From the NCBI GenBank assembly GCA_938015795.1, contig CALLXA010000131.1, positions 1 through 6,790 on the forward strand: a stretch of 6,790 nt of DNA, given 5' to 3'. The stretch is from an uncultured bacterium. Its GTDB lineage: Bacteria > Patescibacteriota > Dojkabacteria > SC72. The position numbers and the translations under genes were made by a program. The notes beneath the pieces are model-generated. The model was not told the origin of the DNA and ran no database searches. It saw only the letters and a program-made list of their open reading frames with translations. The stretch's first letter is position 1; the number at the start of each line of letters is the position of its first letter. Below are positions 1 through 4,596 of this stretch, one piece after another.

Positions 1-347
1 TTAAGTTTTTGGATATACATTATGACGACATCATTATAGATGAAGAAGGAAATTATCAACTATATAGTAAGAAAGCTCTTGTTGAAAGAATAAACGATTT
101 TGAAATAGTTATATATCCAAATGATCATGGAAATCCCGATCATTTTCATCTGATATCAAAGCAAAGATCTTTGAATATACGCCTCAATTTGTACACTTTA
201 GAACCACTAAAAGGAGAACATATCTCAAGGAAAGATTTGAAGAGAATTAAGTTTATAATGAAGTTCCCTTCTGATTTACATCAGAGAATTTTGTTGAAGT
301 ATCAAGCACTTCATCCTTCTTGTAAGATAGAGGCTTATCACAAGTAG
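1..347 (+). CDS. Small protein resembling DUF4160 (5' end outside window)
   Basis: The frame is open from the first base of the window to a TAG stop, so the gene probably begins upstream. A TTG at position 9 is the only internal start candidate near the 5' end, and I see no Shine-Dalgarno sequence before it. Counting from that TTG, residues 31-50 read F-E-I-V-I-Y-P-N-D-H-G-N-P-D-H-F-H-L-I-S. This resembles the core of DUF4160-type proteins, in which a short beta strand is followed by an N-D-H-x-P-x-H-F-H-like histidine cluster (here H40, H45, H47). A basic helical region follows (residues 70-85). DUF4160 proteins are small, about 80-110 residues, and often sit in two-gene toxin-antitoxin-like pairs. 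No partner is visible here. The last 95 bp overlap the convergent zinc-ribbon gene. The family call rests on motif resemblance only. Confidence 0.55.
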   Translation, partial: KFLDIHYDDIIIDEEGNYQLYSKKALVERINDFEIVIYPNDHGNPDHFHLISKQRSLNIRLNLYTLEPLKGEHISRKDLKRIKFIMKFPSDLHQRILLKYQALHPSCKIEAYHK

Positions 348-504
348 GACAACTTTCTTCCTGTAATTCTTCCATTTGGAATTTGTTTGTTGGATCTACT
401 AATCTGTTTTCTATAGTAATAGTACCTTTGGCTCCACAGCTTTCACATTCATAGTAAAACTGATTTGTAAAATTCAAAGGGTTTTCATTTATTGGTTTTA
501 TCAT
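253..504 (-). CDS. Small zinc-ribbon protein, function unknown
   Basis: An 83-residue protein starting at the ATG at 504. An in-frame TTG at 534 would add ten residues but is less likely. Two CxxC knuckles, C20-E-S-C23 and C52-P-T-C55, are separated by 28 residues that look beta-rich, the layout of a zinc ribbon that binds one zinc ion. A Lys/Asp-rich tail follows. Similar small zinc ribbons occur as nucleic-acid-binding or regulatory accessory proteins, but nothing here identifies a partner. A TGATAAAAT sequence (-10-like, 518-510) ends five bases before the ATG, so the transcript may be leaderless. The 11-bp repeat array lies just upstream. The 3' end overlaps the convergent DUF4160-like gene by 95 bp. 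Both cysteine pairs fall outside that overlap. Confidence 0.6.
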   Translation of the reverse strand: MIKPINENPLNFTNQFYYECESCGAKGTITIENRLVDPTNKFQMEELQEESCPTCDKPLSYKKDEVLDTSTKFSDVNQKGTSL

Positions 505-533
505 AGTTAATTTTATCACAAATAGAGATATCA

Positions 534-612
534 AATCACATAATAATCACATAATAAAATCATACATTAATCATACAATAAACCGACAATAATCATAGAT
601 TAATCATAGAAT
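534..612. repeat. Array of seven 11-bp direct repeats
   Basis: Seven units fit the pattern AATCAYANANT. They start at 534, 545, 558, 569, 580, 591 and 602, with one 2-bp insertion (556-557). The first two are identical (AATCACATAAT). The unit at 580 (AAACCGACAAT) is the most diverged. The period is close to one DNA helical turn, so every copy faces the same side of the helix. The array lies between the divergent zinc-ribbon and HAD genes, about 30 bp upstream of the zinc-ribbon start. It could be an iteron-like binding array, a bent-DNA upstream element or a simple minisatellite. Confidence 0.8.
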
Positions 613-634
613 AAAACCTCCCCGATAAGGTTTT
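613..634. other. Short inverted repeat beside the 11-bp array
   Basis: A perfect 7-bp inverted repeat, AAAACCT (613-619) and AGGTTTT (628-634), with an 8-nt loop. It abuts the last 11-bp unit. It is not followed by a clear T-run on either strand, and no gene reads into it, so a terminator role is doubtful. A protein-binding dyad is equally possible. Confidence 0.35.
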
Positions 635-642
635 CTCATATC

Positions 643-672
643 TTAACTTCCTATTATTTTCTTCTGTATAAT
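643..672 (+). promoter_or_regulatory. Promoter for the HAD-family gene
   Basis: A -35-like TTAACT (643-648, 4 of 6 matches to TTGACA) and a perfect -10 TATAAT (667-672) are separated by 18 bp. Transcription would start near 679-680, about 30 nt before the ATG at 709. A second TATAAT at 684-689 lacks a good -35 and would give a leader of only about 13 nt. No Shine-Dalgarno sequence precedes the ATG. Confidence 0.5.
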
Positions 673-708
673 AATGACTTAATTATAATGTTCTGATAAA
701 CTTTCTGT

Positions 709-1119
709 ATGAAGATATATTTAGATATAGATGGTGTGTTAGTTGATTACAACTGTAATCCAATGCCATATCTCAAAGAGTTCATAGACTTTGTATTTGA
801 GATTTCCAGTGGAGAAGTATATTGGTTAACAACACATAGTCATGATGGATCTATAGATAGACCATTAAACTACCTATCAACTGTTATTGATTCTGATATC
901 TTAGAAAAGCTAAAGAGAGTAAAACCTACTAAATGGGATACACTTAAAACAGAGGGTATAGATTTAGATAGTGACTTTCTTTGGTTTGATGACACCATCT
1001 TTATTTCTGAATGCAAAGCATTAGAGAAGGTTGGAAAAGAACATTGTTTAATAAAAGTTGAGAATAATTTAGAAGAATTAGTTACTCTCTTAAAAGAAGA
1101 TCTTCATCAAGAAGATTAA
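709..1119 (+). CDS. HAD-superfamily phosphatase-like protein
   Basis: A 136-residue cytoplasmic protein with the landmarks of the haloacid dehalogenase fold. Motif I is Y-L-D6-I-D8-G-V-L-V-D at the N-terminus: D6 is the expected phospho-accepting nucleophile and D8 the acid/base. Motif II is W-L-T41-T42-H. The motif III lysine is probably K75 (or K72) in V-K-P-T-K-W. Motif IV is F-L-W-F-D94-D95, which binds magnesium. There is no inserted cap domain of usual size, so this is a compact HAD enzyme that may act on a large or phosphoprotein substrate. The substrate cannot be told. The ATG is preceded by a good promoter but no Shine-Dalgarno. The 3' end overlaps the convergent hydrolase gene by 38 bp and carries a likely terminator. 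Confidence 0.8.
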   Translation: MKIYLDIDGVLVDYNCNPMPYLKEFIDFVFEISSGEVYWLTTHSHDGSIDRPLNYLSTVIDSDILEKLKRVKPTKWDTLKTEGIDLDSDFLWFDDTIFISECKALEKVGKEHCLIKVENNLEELVTLLKEDLHQED

Positions 1120-1786
1120 ATCCCTCTTCTTTTTTTGGAAAATCATTTTCTTTATATTCCCCTAAGAAGAAATATTCTGGAAGTTTTGAAAGTATCTTAG
1201 AATTGTCTTCACCTTTGAGTTGATGATCACAATTAGGTATTTCTAATGTTTTAAGAATAGAAACAGATTTAGCCAAGCTAGAAATATATTCTATGGTATC
1301 AGGAGCTATTACAGAATCATCACTTCCCTTTACTAAGTACAACTCTCCTTCATATCTTGGTAGGTTCTCCTTTAATCTATCTCTAACACCCCTTACCTCT
1401 AAGAAAGGATTAATTGCTAAGATCTTCTTAACCTCTGGATACTCCCAACCTGTTAAAACAATCGCTCCTGCACGAGCAGAGAAGCCCATGAGCCATATTT
1501 CTGGATGATATGACTCGCATATTGAAGTAGAGTTTTGTAGACAATAATTGATTACAGTTCTAACTGTTAATTCATATTCAGATGGTCTATCGTTTGGTAT
1601 TCTTACAAAAGAAGCTACGTTTTTACTTTGAAGATAGTTAGCTAGATTTACATATTTGTTCTTATATCCTGAAGCTGTTCCTCCTGCTCCTGGAATATTG
1701 ATTAATATAATGCCTGAGTTAGTTGGATGATATTCTATTCCAATATCCCACCAGTCTTGTAGCTTAAGTTTGTCCGTTTTATACAT
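1082..1786 (-). CDS. Alpha/beta-hydrolase fold protein
   Basis: A 234-residue protein with the alpha/beta-hydrolase landmarks in order. An oxyanion-hole-like strand-turn, I-N-I-P-G-A-G-G, lies at residues 29-36. The nucleophile elbow is L-M-G-F-S103-A-R. An acidic turn, V-K-G-S-D156-D157, supplies the acid. N-C-D-H188-Q supplies the histidine near the C-terminus. S103/D157/H188 is the likely triad. The elbow reads G-F-S-A-R rather than the textbook G-x-S-x-G. The last ~30 residues are acidic and probably lie outside the fold. No signal peptide is visible, so it probably acts in the cytoplasm on an ester or acyl substrate that I cannot name. It follows the Cys-rich gene after 18 bp and is probably the last gene of the DUF805 operon. 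TATAAT ends five bases before its ATG, so a leaderless internal transcript is possible. Confidence 0.75.
   Translation of the reverse strand: MYKTDKLKLQDWWDIGIEYHPTNSGIILINIPGAGGTASGYKNKYVNLANYLQSKNVASFVRIPNDRPSEYELTVRTVINYCLQNSTSICESYHPEIWLMGFSARAGAIVLTGWEYPEVKKILAINPFLEVRGVRDRLKENLPRYEGELYLVKGSDDSVIAPDTIEYISSLAKSVSILKTLEIPNCDHQLKGEDNSKILSKLPEYFFLGEYKENDFPKKEEGFNLLDEDLLLRE
1109..1136 (+). terminator. Probable intrinsic terminator of the HAD gene
   Basis: AAGAAGA (1109-1115) and TCTTCTT (1125-1131) form a 7-bp stem with a 9-nt loop. The stem runs into an uninterrupted seven-T tract (1130-1136). It overlaps the last codons and stop of the HAD gene. The stem is AT-rich and therefore weak. It also lies inside the 3' part of the convergent hydrolase gene. 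Confidence 0.45.
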
Positions 1787-1804
1787 TCTTAATTATACAA
1801 CTTA

Positions 1805-2221
1805 CTAAAGATTATCCTCTACAAAAGACTTACACCCTTCTATGAATGATTGGGAGTTTCCAGAACAGTCCTCTTCATTGTTAATCTTATTCTCTTCTGC
1901 CCATTCATAGCCTGCATAGTGTCCACTACAGTCATCTTCACATTTGTATTCACCAAAATAGTATTTTGATTTTACATATTCCTGACATGATTCTTCTGCT
2001 ATATCATTATCATCAAACTTATACTCGCATATTGCTATATCTCTCACATCATTTTCTTTTGCATATTGAATACCTAGATAGATTTCATCCTGAGGAATTT
2101 TTATAAAACCAATTGTTGATAATACGGCCACTGTGAGAATAACTCCTCCTATTAAACCTTGTGTACCTGTTAATTCATTTTTATCTTCCATATTTCTAAT
2201 AGACTTACTCAAGAAGACCAT
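1805..2221 (-). CDS. Single-pass membrane protein with exported Cys-rich domain
   Basis: 138 residues from the ATG at 2221, which overlaps the DUF805 stop by 17 bp. A second in-frame ATG at 2191, giving M-E-D-K-N-E, lies 13 nt after that stop and is equally reasonable. Residues about 21-41 form one hydrophobic helix. The remainder is acidic and Cys-rich, most likely outside the membrane. It contains C-E-D-D-C-S-G-H-Y-A-G-Y-E-W-A, then D-C-S-G-N-S-Q-S-F-I-E-G-C. The regular cysteine, Gly, aromatic and Ser pattern looks like a small conserved disulfide-bonded or metal-binding module. I believe I have seen this pattern in other bacterial proteins but cannot name a family. Position and overlap indicate co-expression with the DUF805 membrane protein. 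Confidence 0.65.
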   Translation of the reverse strand: MVFLSKSIRNMEDKNELTGTQGLIGGVILTVAVLSTIGFIKIPQDEIYLGIQYAKENDVRDIAICEYKFDDNDIAEESCQEYVKSKYYFGEYKCEDDCSGHYAGYEWAEENKINNEEDCSGNSQSFIEGCKSFVEDNL

Positions 2222-3224
2222 TTCTTCTTAGACATTTTTCATATTCGGATTCTTTTGCTTCCCTCCATTTTCCAGTCTTATATTCAGTCCATGAGCAATC
2301 CTTTTTAATTTGGGTTGGTCTGTACTCAAACCAATAAAAGGCACCACCAATTAAGCTAAGTAAGATCGTTGTTATTAGTCCAATTAAAATCCAATTTGTT
2401 CCTCTTTCCTTTGATACTACCTCCGCCTTTTCTTCAAAAATTTCTCTTAAAGTTTTTTCTTTTGGAGCTTTTTTATTTACTATTGTAGGAGATTGATTGT
2501 TTTCATTATATTGGGAGGATTTATGATACTCTTTGGGGTTCGGTCCGTACTTGTTTATTCCTGACTCACTGTCGTCTAAGAAAAATGCAAGAAGAAATAG
2601 CCCCCCCAATGGTATAGCTCCTAACAAAAGCCACCATCCACTTCTTCCTGTGTCGTGTAATCTTCTAACGGAAATGGCAAGATAAGGAATGTATAGTAAT
2701 AACATGAAAATTGTGAATGATGGCCCCCAACCGCTGTCTGTATAAAAGAATACTGTATCTATTGTTAGAGTAATGAATCCGAGAAGGAAAAAGACTAATG
2801 CAAAAAGCCAAAATTCTTTTCGTCTAGCTCTCCCACGAAAACTAAATAGCTTTAACTTCTTCTTTTGTTTAATCTCGCTATTTGTTTGAGTTTTCTGATT
2901 AAGAATATCGTCTTTTTTATATTCGTCTTCATATATTTCTTTCAATGTTTTTCCTTCGTGAGTCCTTATCCTTTTTTCTTCTCCTTTAGTTCTCTTCTCA
3001 AGCCTTTTCTTCCTGTAGAAGGAATCCTTACCAAAGAACATTTCATATATTAAATATCCAACAGATGCAAGAAAGATTACACCGATAACAATTGGCGTAA
3101 AGGATGGAAAATCCTCTATTGGAGTTGAATTTATGAATATCTTGATAATAAACCCTACTACAGAGAACAATATTACAGCTAATGTGATTAAAAAGCTCTT
3201 GAATCCTCCTTTTTTATTTTCCAT
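2205..3224 (-). CDS. DUF805 multi-pass membrane protein with extra N- and C-terminal domains
   Basis: 339 residues from the ATG at 3224 (M-E-N-K-K-G-G). A longer frame from a GTG at 3281 exists, but those extra codons lie in the structured RNA leader and look non-coding. Residues about 127-231 are a clear DUF805 domain: L-F-S-F-R-G-R-A-R-R-K-E-F-W, three membrane helices, S-V-R-R-L-H-D-T-G-R-S-G-W-W, and a final D-S-x-x-G-x-N-K-Y-G-P-N-P. DUF805 proteins are inner-membrane proteins of unknown role, usually only about 120 residues. Here there are also two N-terminal helices (10-30, 43-63) and a C-terminal helix (278-299). Two similar charged segments, K-T-L-K-E-I-Y-E-D-E (92-101) and K-T-L-R-E-I-F-E-E-K (257-266), flank the DUF805 core and resemble short SHOCT-like helices. 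The short tail has two cysteines. First gene of a leftward operon. Expression is probably controlled by the leader RNA that contains its start codon. Confidence 0.85.
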   Translation of the reverse strand: MENKKGGFKSFLITLAVILFSVVGFIIKIFINSTPIEDFPSFTPIVIGVIFLASVGYLIYEMFFGKDSFYRKKRLEKRTKGEEKRIRTHEGKTLKEIYEDEYKKDDILNQKTQTNSEIKQKKKLKLFSFRGRARRKEFWLFALVFFLLGFITLTIDTVFFYTDSGWGPSFTIFMLLLYIPYLAISVRRLHDTGRSGWWLLLGAIPLGGLFLLAFFLDDSESGINKYGPNPKEYHKSSQYNENNQSPTIVNKKAPKEKTLREIFEEKAEVVSKERGTNWILIGLITTILLSLIGGAFYWFEYRPTQIKKDCSWTEYKTGKWREAKESEYEKCLRRNGLLE

Positions 3225-3374
3225 TGGTGTGGTTTTTAAATTATGGTGTGAGCTAAGAAACAAAAATGGTCTCCCGCTCACCGGTAGCCCTTTCGGAATC
3301 TACCCATAAACCTTTCGGCTTACGACCACACCAATGGCTAGTGAGACAGAAGACCGTCCCTGCATTGGTGTGGT
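3221..3374 (-). promoter_or_regulatory. Switch: two segments compete for one partner, one contains the start codon
   Basis: Minus-strand segment 2, CCAUUGGUGUGG (3337-3326), is fully complementary to segment 3, CCACACCAAUGG (3232-3221), which contains the DUF805 AUG (3224-3222). It is also complementary over 12 nt to segment 1, ACCACACCAAUG (3374-3363), upstream. Both pairings cannot form together. Pairing 2-3 would bury the start codon, and pairing 1-2 would free it. A weaker copy, CACACCA (3250-3244), lies between. The geometry is that of a translational riboswitch or attenuator. Which state is the ligand-bound one cannot be read from sequence. Confidence 0.6.
3268..3374 (-). ncRNA. Structured RNA in the DUF805 5' leader
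   Basis: Read on the minus strand, this GC-richer stretch folds compactly. Hairpin 1 (3322-3307) has a 6-bp stem with one G-U pair and a GAAA loop. Hairpin 2 (3304-3283) has a 5-bp stem, a 2-nt bulge, 3 bp and again a GAAA loop. GGUCU (3355-3351) pairs with AGACC (3272-3268), and CUCAC (3345-3341) pairs with GUGAG (3281-3277), enclosing both hairpins. A 12-bp helix between 3374-3363 and 3336-3325 crosses this enclosing helix, giving a pseudoknot. The GNRA loops favour the minus strand, the same strand as the DUF805 gene. I recall that structured RNA motifs named after DUF805 have been reported upstream of such genes. Whether this is one of them needs a covariance-model search. Confidence 0.7.
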
Positions 3375-3385
3375 TTGGTTGCCAT
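3338..3385 (-). CDS. Possible 15-codon leader peptide
   Basis: An ATG at 3385 opens a frame encoding MATKPHQCRDGLLSH and ends with TAG at 3340-3338. It starts right after the first leader hairpin, covers segment 1 and the 5' strand of the enclosing helix, and stops one nucleotide before segment 2. A translating ribosome would mask segment 1 and leave segment 2 free to block the DUF805 start. No proper Shine-Dalgarno is present (AGG lies only one base before the ATG), so translation is doubtful. Short chance frames are common. Confidence 0.2.
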   Translation of the reverse strand: MATKPHQCRDGLLSH

Positions 3386-3433
3386 GCCTATTAATAAAAA
3401 ACTAATAAGTTTAGGCTATTCAGTTGTAATAGG

Positions 3434-3442
3434 ATTATACCA
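3434..3442 (-). promoter_or_regulatory. Extended -10 promoter for the leader RNA
   Basis: TGGTATAAT on the minus strand is a perfect extended -10 element (TGnTATAAT, TATAAT at 3439-3434). No good -35 is seen, but extended -10 promoters can do without. Transcription would start near 3427, about 200 nt before the DUF805 start. A hairpin with GCC/GGC and TATTA/TAATA pairing (3416-3386) would follow at once. Confidence 0.5.
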
Positions 3443-3536
3443 TTGGTACACAGCTTACAGAAGAGTGATGAGAGTGATTATATGGATGTGTAAGAAAAAA
3501 TACTTATAACATTAGGTTTGCATTAGCCAAAGAGAC

Positions 3537-3580
3537 CTTCCCTAGAAACAATATCCAAAGGACTCAACCTCCTAGGGAAG
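3537..3580. other. Long stem-loop between the LexA-like operon and the DUF805 leader
   Basis: A perfect 9-bp inverted repeat, CTTCCCTAG (3537-3545) and CTAGGGAAG (3572-3580), with a 26-nt loop that itself contains TCC-AAA-GGA. It lies about 35 nt past the stop of the 70-residue gene. It could stabilise or end that transcript, but no long T-run follows on the minus strand. A DNA-binding dyad is the alternative. Confidence 0.4.
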
Positions 3581-3602
3581 ATACTAGATCAATGATGAGG
3601 TA

Positions 3603-3629
3603 TAAAAAAGAATTTAAAGATAATATTCT
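3603..3629 (-). terminator. Weak terminator-like element after the LexA-like operon
   Basis: On the minus strand AGAAT (3629-3625) pairs with ATTCT (3613-3609), followed by six Ts (3609-3604). The stem is only 5 bp and AT-rich, and it straddles the stop codon of the 70-residue gene. Position and T-run suit an intrinsic terminator, but the stem is marginal. Confidence 0.25.
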
Positions 3630-3826
3630 GTTCCATTATCAGACTTCATAATGTATTTTTTCTTCTCTTTTGAAATATCGTTTTGTGCGTGTTTCAATGG
3701 TTTACTGAAATCATAATTTTCATATTTCTCAAGATATCTCATTATTACGATAAGATTATAAATAGAACCAAATTCTTCCCGTTTATGTTTTTCATAGTAA
3801 CTTTTAAAAGAAAGTTTGTTTTGCAT
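3614..3826 (-). CDS. Small hypothetical protein coupled to the LexA-like repressor
   Basis: 70 residues. I do not recognise a family. The protein is rich in Lys, Glu and Tyr. Its middle (about residues 20-34, G-S-I-Y-N-L-I-V-I-M-R-Y-L-E-K) looks like a helix with a hydrophobic face. No cysteines, signal peptide or clear transmembrane segment are present. The ATG shares one base with the stop of the repressor gene (TAATG on the minus strand), a classic translational-coupling overlap, so both are made from one mRNA. The arrangement suggests a partner or a product regulated with the repressor, for example an anti-repressor or a small effector, but nothing in the sequence decides this. Confidence 0.6.
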   Translation of the reverse strand: MQNKLSFKSYYEKHKREEFGSIYNLIVIMRYLEKYENYDFSKPLKHAQNDISKEKKKYIMKSDNGTEYYL

Positions 3827-4467
3827 TACTTAATTTGAGGTTTCTTTATAACCCTAACAACTTTACCATTTATATAATAATATGGAGAATCCTCCTCATG
3901 AATAAAAATTGGTGGATAATTATTTGAACTTTCTGAAATCAAAGAAATAATTCCAGTATTTTTATCTTTAATGAATTTCTTAATATTCGCATAACCCTCT
4001 ATTACTGATAAAACATAATCATTATTATGAGGATTCTTATCATTTGCATCAATTATTACATAATCACCATCATCAATAGAAACACCTTCTACAGAGGCTT
4101 CATTCATAGAATCTCCCGATGCGATTAGAGCAAACAGATTATCTCTCTTTCTTAAAATAGAATTAGAAATTCTTAAAAATCCTTGGAAATTTTCCTCTGC
4201 TAATAAAGTAGCCACACCACAATTAGCAGAACCCAAAATTGGAATTTTATACAACATTGATTCACTAGACTCCTTGCTTTTCAACTCTTTTATAAAATCT
4301 TTATCTTTTGATCTCTCTATCAAACCCAATCCCTTAAGCTTGGTAATACTGTTCTTAACAGTTTGTGGATGAACTCCACCAACTCTAGAACCAATCTCTC
4401 TCAATGACAGCTTGTCAATATCTAAAGCATGAGAAAGTTTTAAAATTTTTTGATCTGTAAGGTTCAT
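3826..4467 (-). CDS. LexA-like repressor with S24 self-cleaving peptidase domain
   Basis: 213 residues in two domains. Residues about 4-52 form a winged helix-turn-helix like that of LexA (L-T-D-Q-K-I-L-K ... S-L-R-E-I-G-S-R-V-G ... T-V-K-N-S-I-T-K-L-K-G-L-G-L-I-E-R). Residues about 74-208 match the LexA/UmuD/phage-repressor S24 domain. The likely self-cleavage site is C83-G84, as in UmuD, rather than the Ala-Gly of E. coli LexA. The catalytic serine is S120 in A-S-G-D-S-M, and the lysine is K163 in A-N-I-K-K-F. With the full Ser-Lys dyad it should cleave itself when stimulated by RecA filaments and release its DNA targets. Whether it is the cell's SOS repressor or an element-specific repressor is open. 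AAAGG lies five bases before the ATG. It is the first gene of a pair, with probable operators in its own promoter. Confidence 0.85.
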   Translation of the reverse strand: MNLTDQKILKLSHALDIDKLSLREIGSRVGGVHPQTVKNSITKLKGLGLIERSKDKDFIKELKSKESSESMLYKIPILGSANCGVATLLAEENFQGFLRISNSILRKRDNLFALIASGDSMNEASVEGVSIDDGDYVIIDANDKNPHNNDYVLSVIEGYANIKKFIKDKNTGIISLISESSNNYPPIFIHEEDSPYYYINGKVVRVIKKPQIK

Positions 4468-4494
4468 AAAAGCCTTTGCTTAATTAACTTCTTC

Positions 4495-4523
4495 AGTATA
4501 TAATACGACCGAAAGTTAGTCAA
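4495..4523 (-). promoter_or_regulatory. Promoter of the LexA-like gene
   Basis: TTGACT (4523-4518) and TATACT (4500-4495) lie exactly 17 bp apart, each five of six matches to the sigma-70 consensus. Transcription would start near 4488, leaving a leader of about 20 nt that includes AAAGG before the ATG. It is the best canonical promoter in the window. Confidence 0.7.
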
Positions 4524-4542
4524 GACATTTGTGACAACCGAA
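4505..4542. promoter_or_regulatory. Paired operator-like repeats around the repressor promoter
   Basis: ACGACCGAA (4505-4513) lies in the spacer between -35 and -10. ACAACCGAA (4534-4542) lies 10 bp upstream of the -35. They differ at one base and start 29 bp apart, close to three helical turns. A dyad, TTGT-G-ACAA (4529-4537), overlaps the second copy. Their placement suits autoregulation by the LexA-like protein, but no known LexA box is matched. Confidence 0.4.
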
Positions 4543-4568
4543 GCCACACATATTCTGTTCTTGATTTT

Positions 4569-4596
4569 TTGACACCAAAATGATATAGGTTATATA
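4569..4596 (+). promoter_or_regulatory. Divergent promoter toward the small-RNA-like region
   Basis: A perfect -35 TTGACA (4569-4574) is followed after 16 bp by TATATA (4591-4596). TATATC at 4593-4598 gives an 18-bp spacer instead. It points away from the repressor gene. The start site would be near 4603, and no start codon for a sizeable protein lies within 150 nt. Confidence 0.5.

Noticed and set aside
534..612. CRISPR array
   Set aside because: Units are 11 bp and contiguous, with no spacers.
1293..1508. 71-codon plus-strand frame inside the hydrolase gene
   Set aside because: Antisense shadow of a gene with clear catalytic motifs. It has no promoter or recognisable domain of its own.
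2865..3053. 62-codon plus-strand Phe-rich frame
   Set aside because: The Phe runs are the antisense of the Lys/Glu-rich linker of the DUF805 protein.
3225..3281. N-terminal extension of the DUF805 frame to a GTG at 3281
   Set aside because: The extra codons fall in the structured leader, including the 3' strand of its enclosing helix. The ATG at 3224 begins a normal charged-then-hydrophobic N-terminus.
3268..3374. tRNA, tmRNA, RNase P or HDV-like ribozyme
   Set aside because: No acceptor/T-arm consensus or CCA end, and no tmRNA tag frame. The order of helices (no P3 between P2 and the P1 return strand) does not match the HDV fold.
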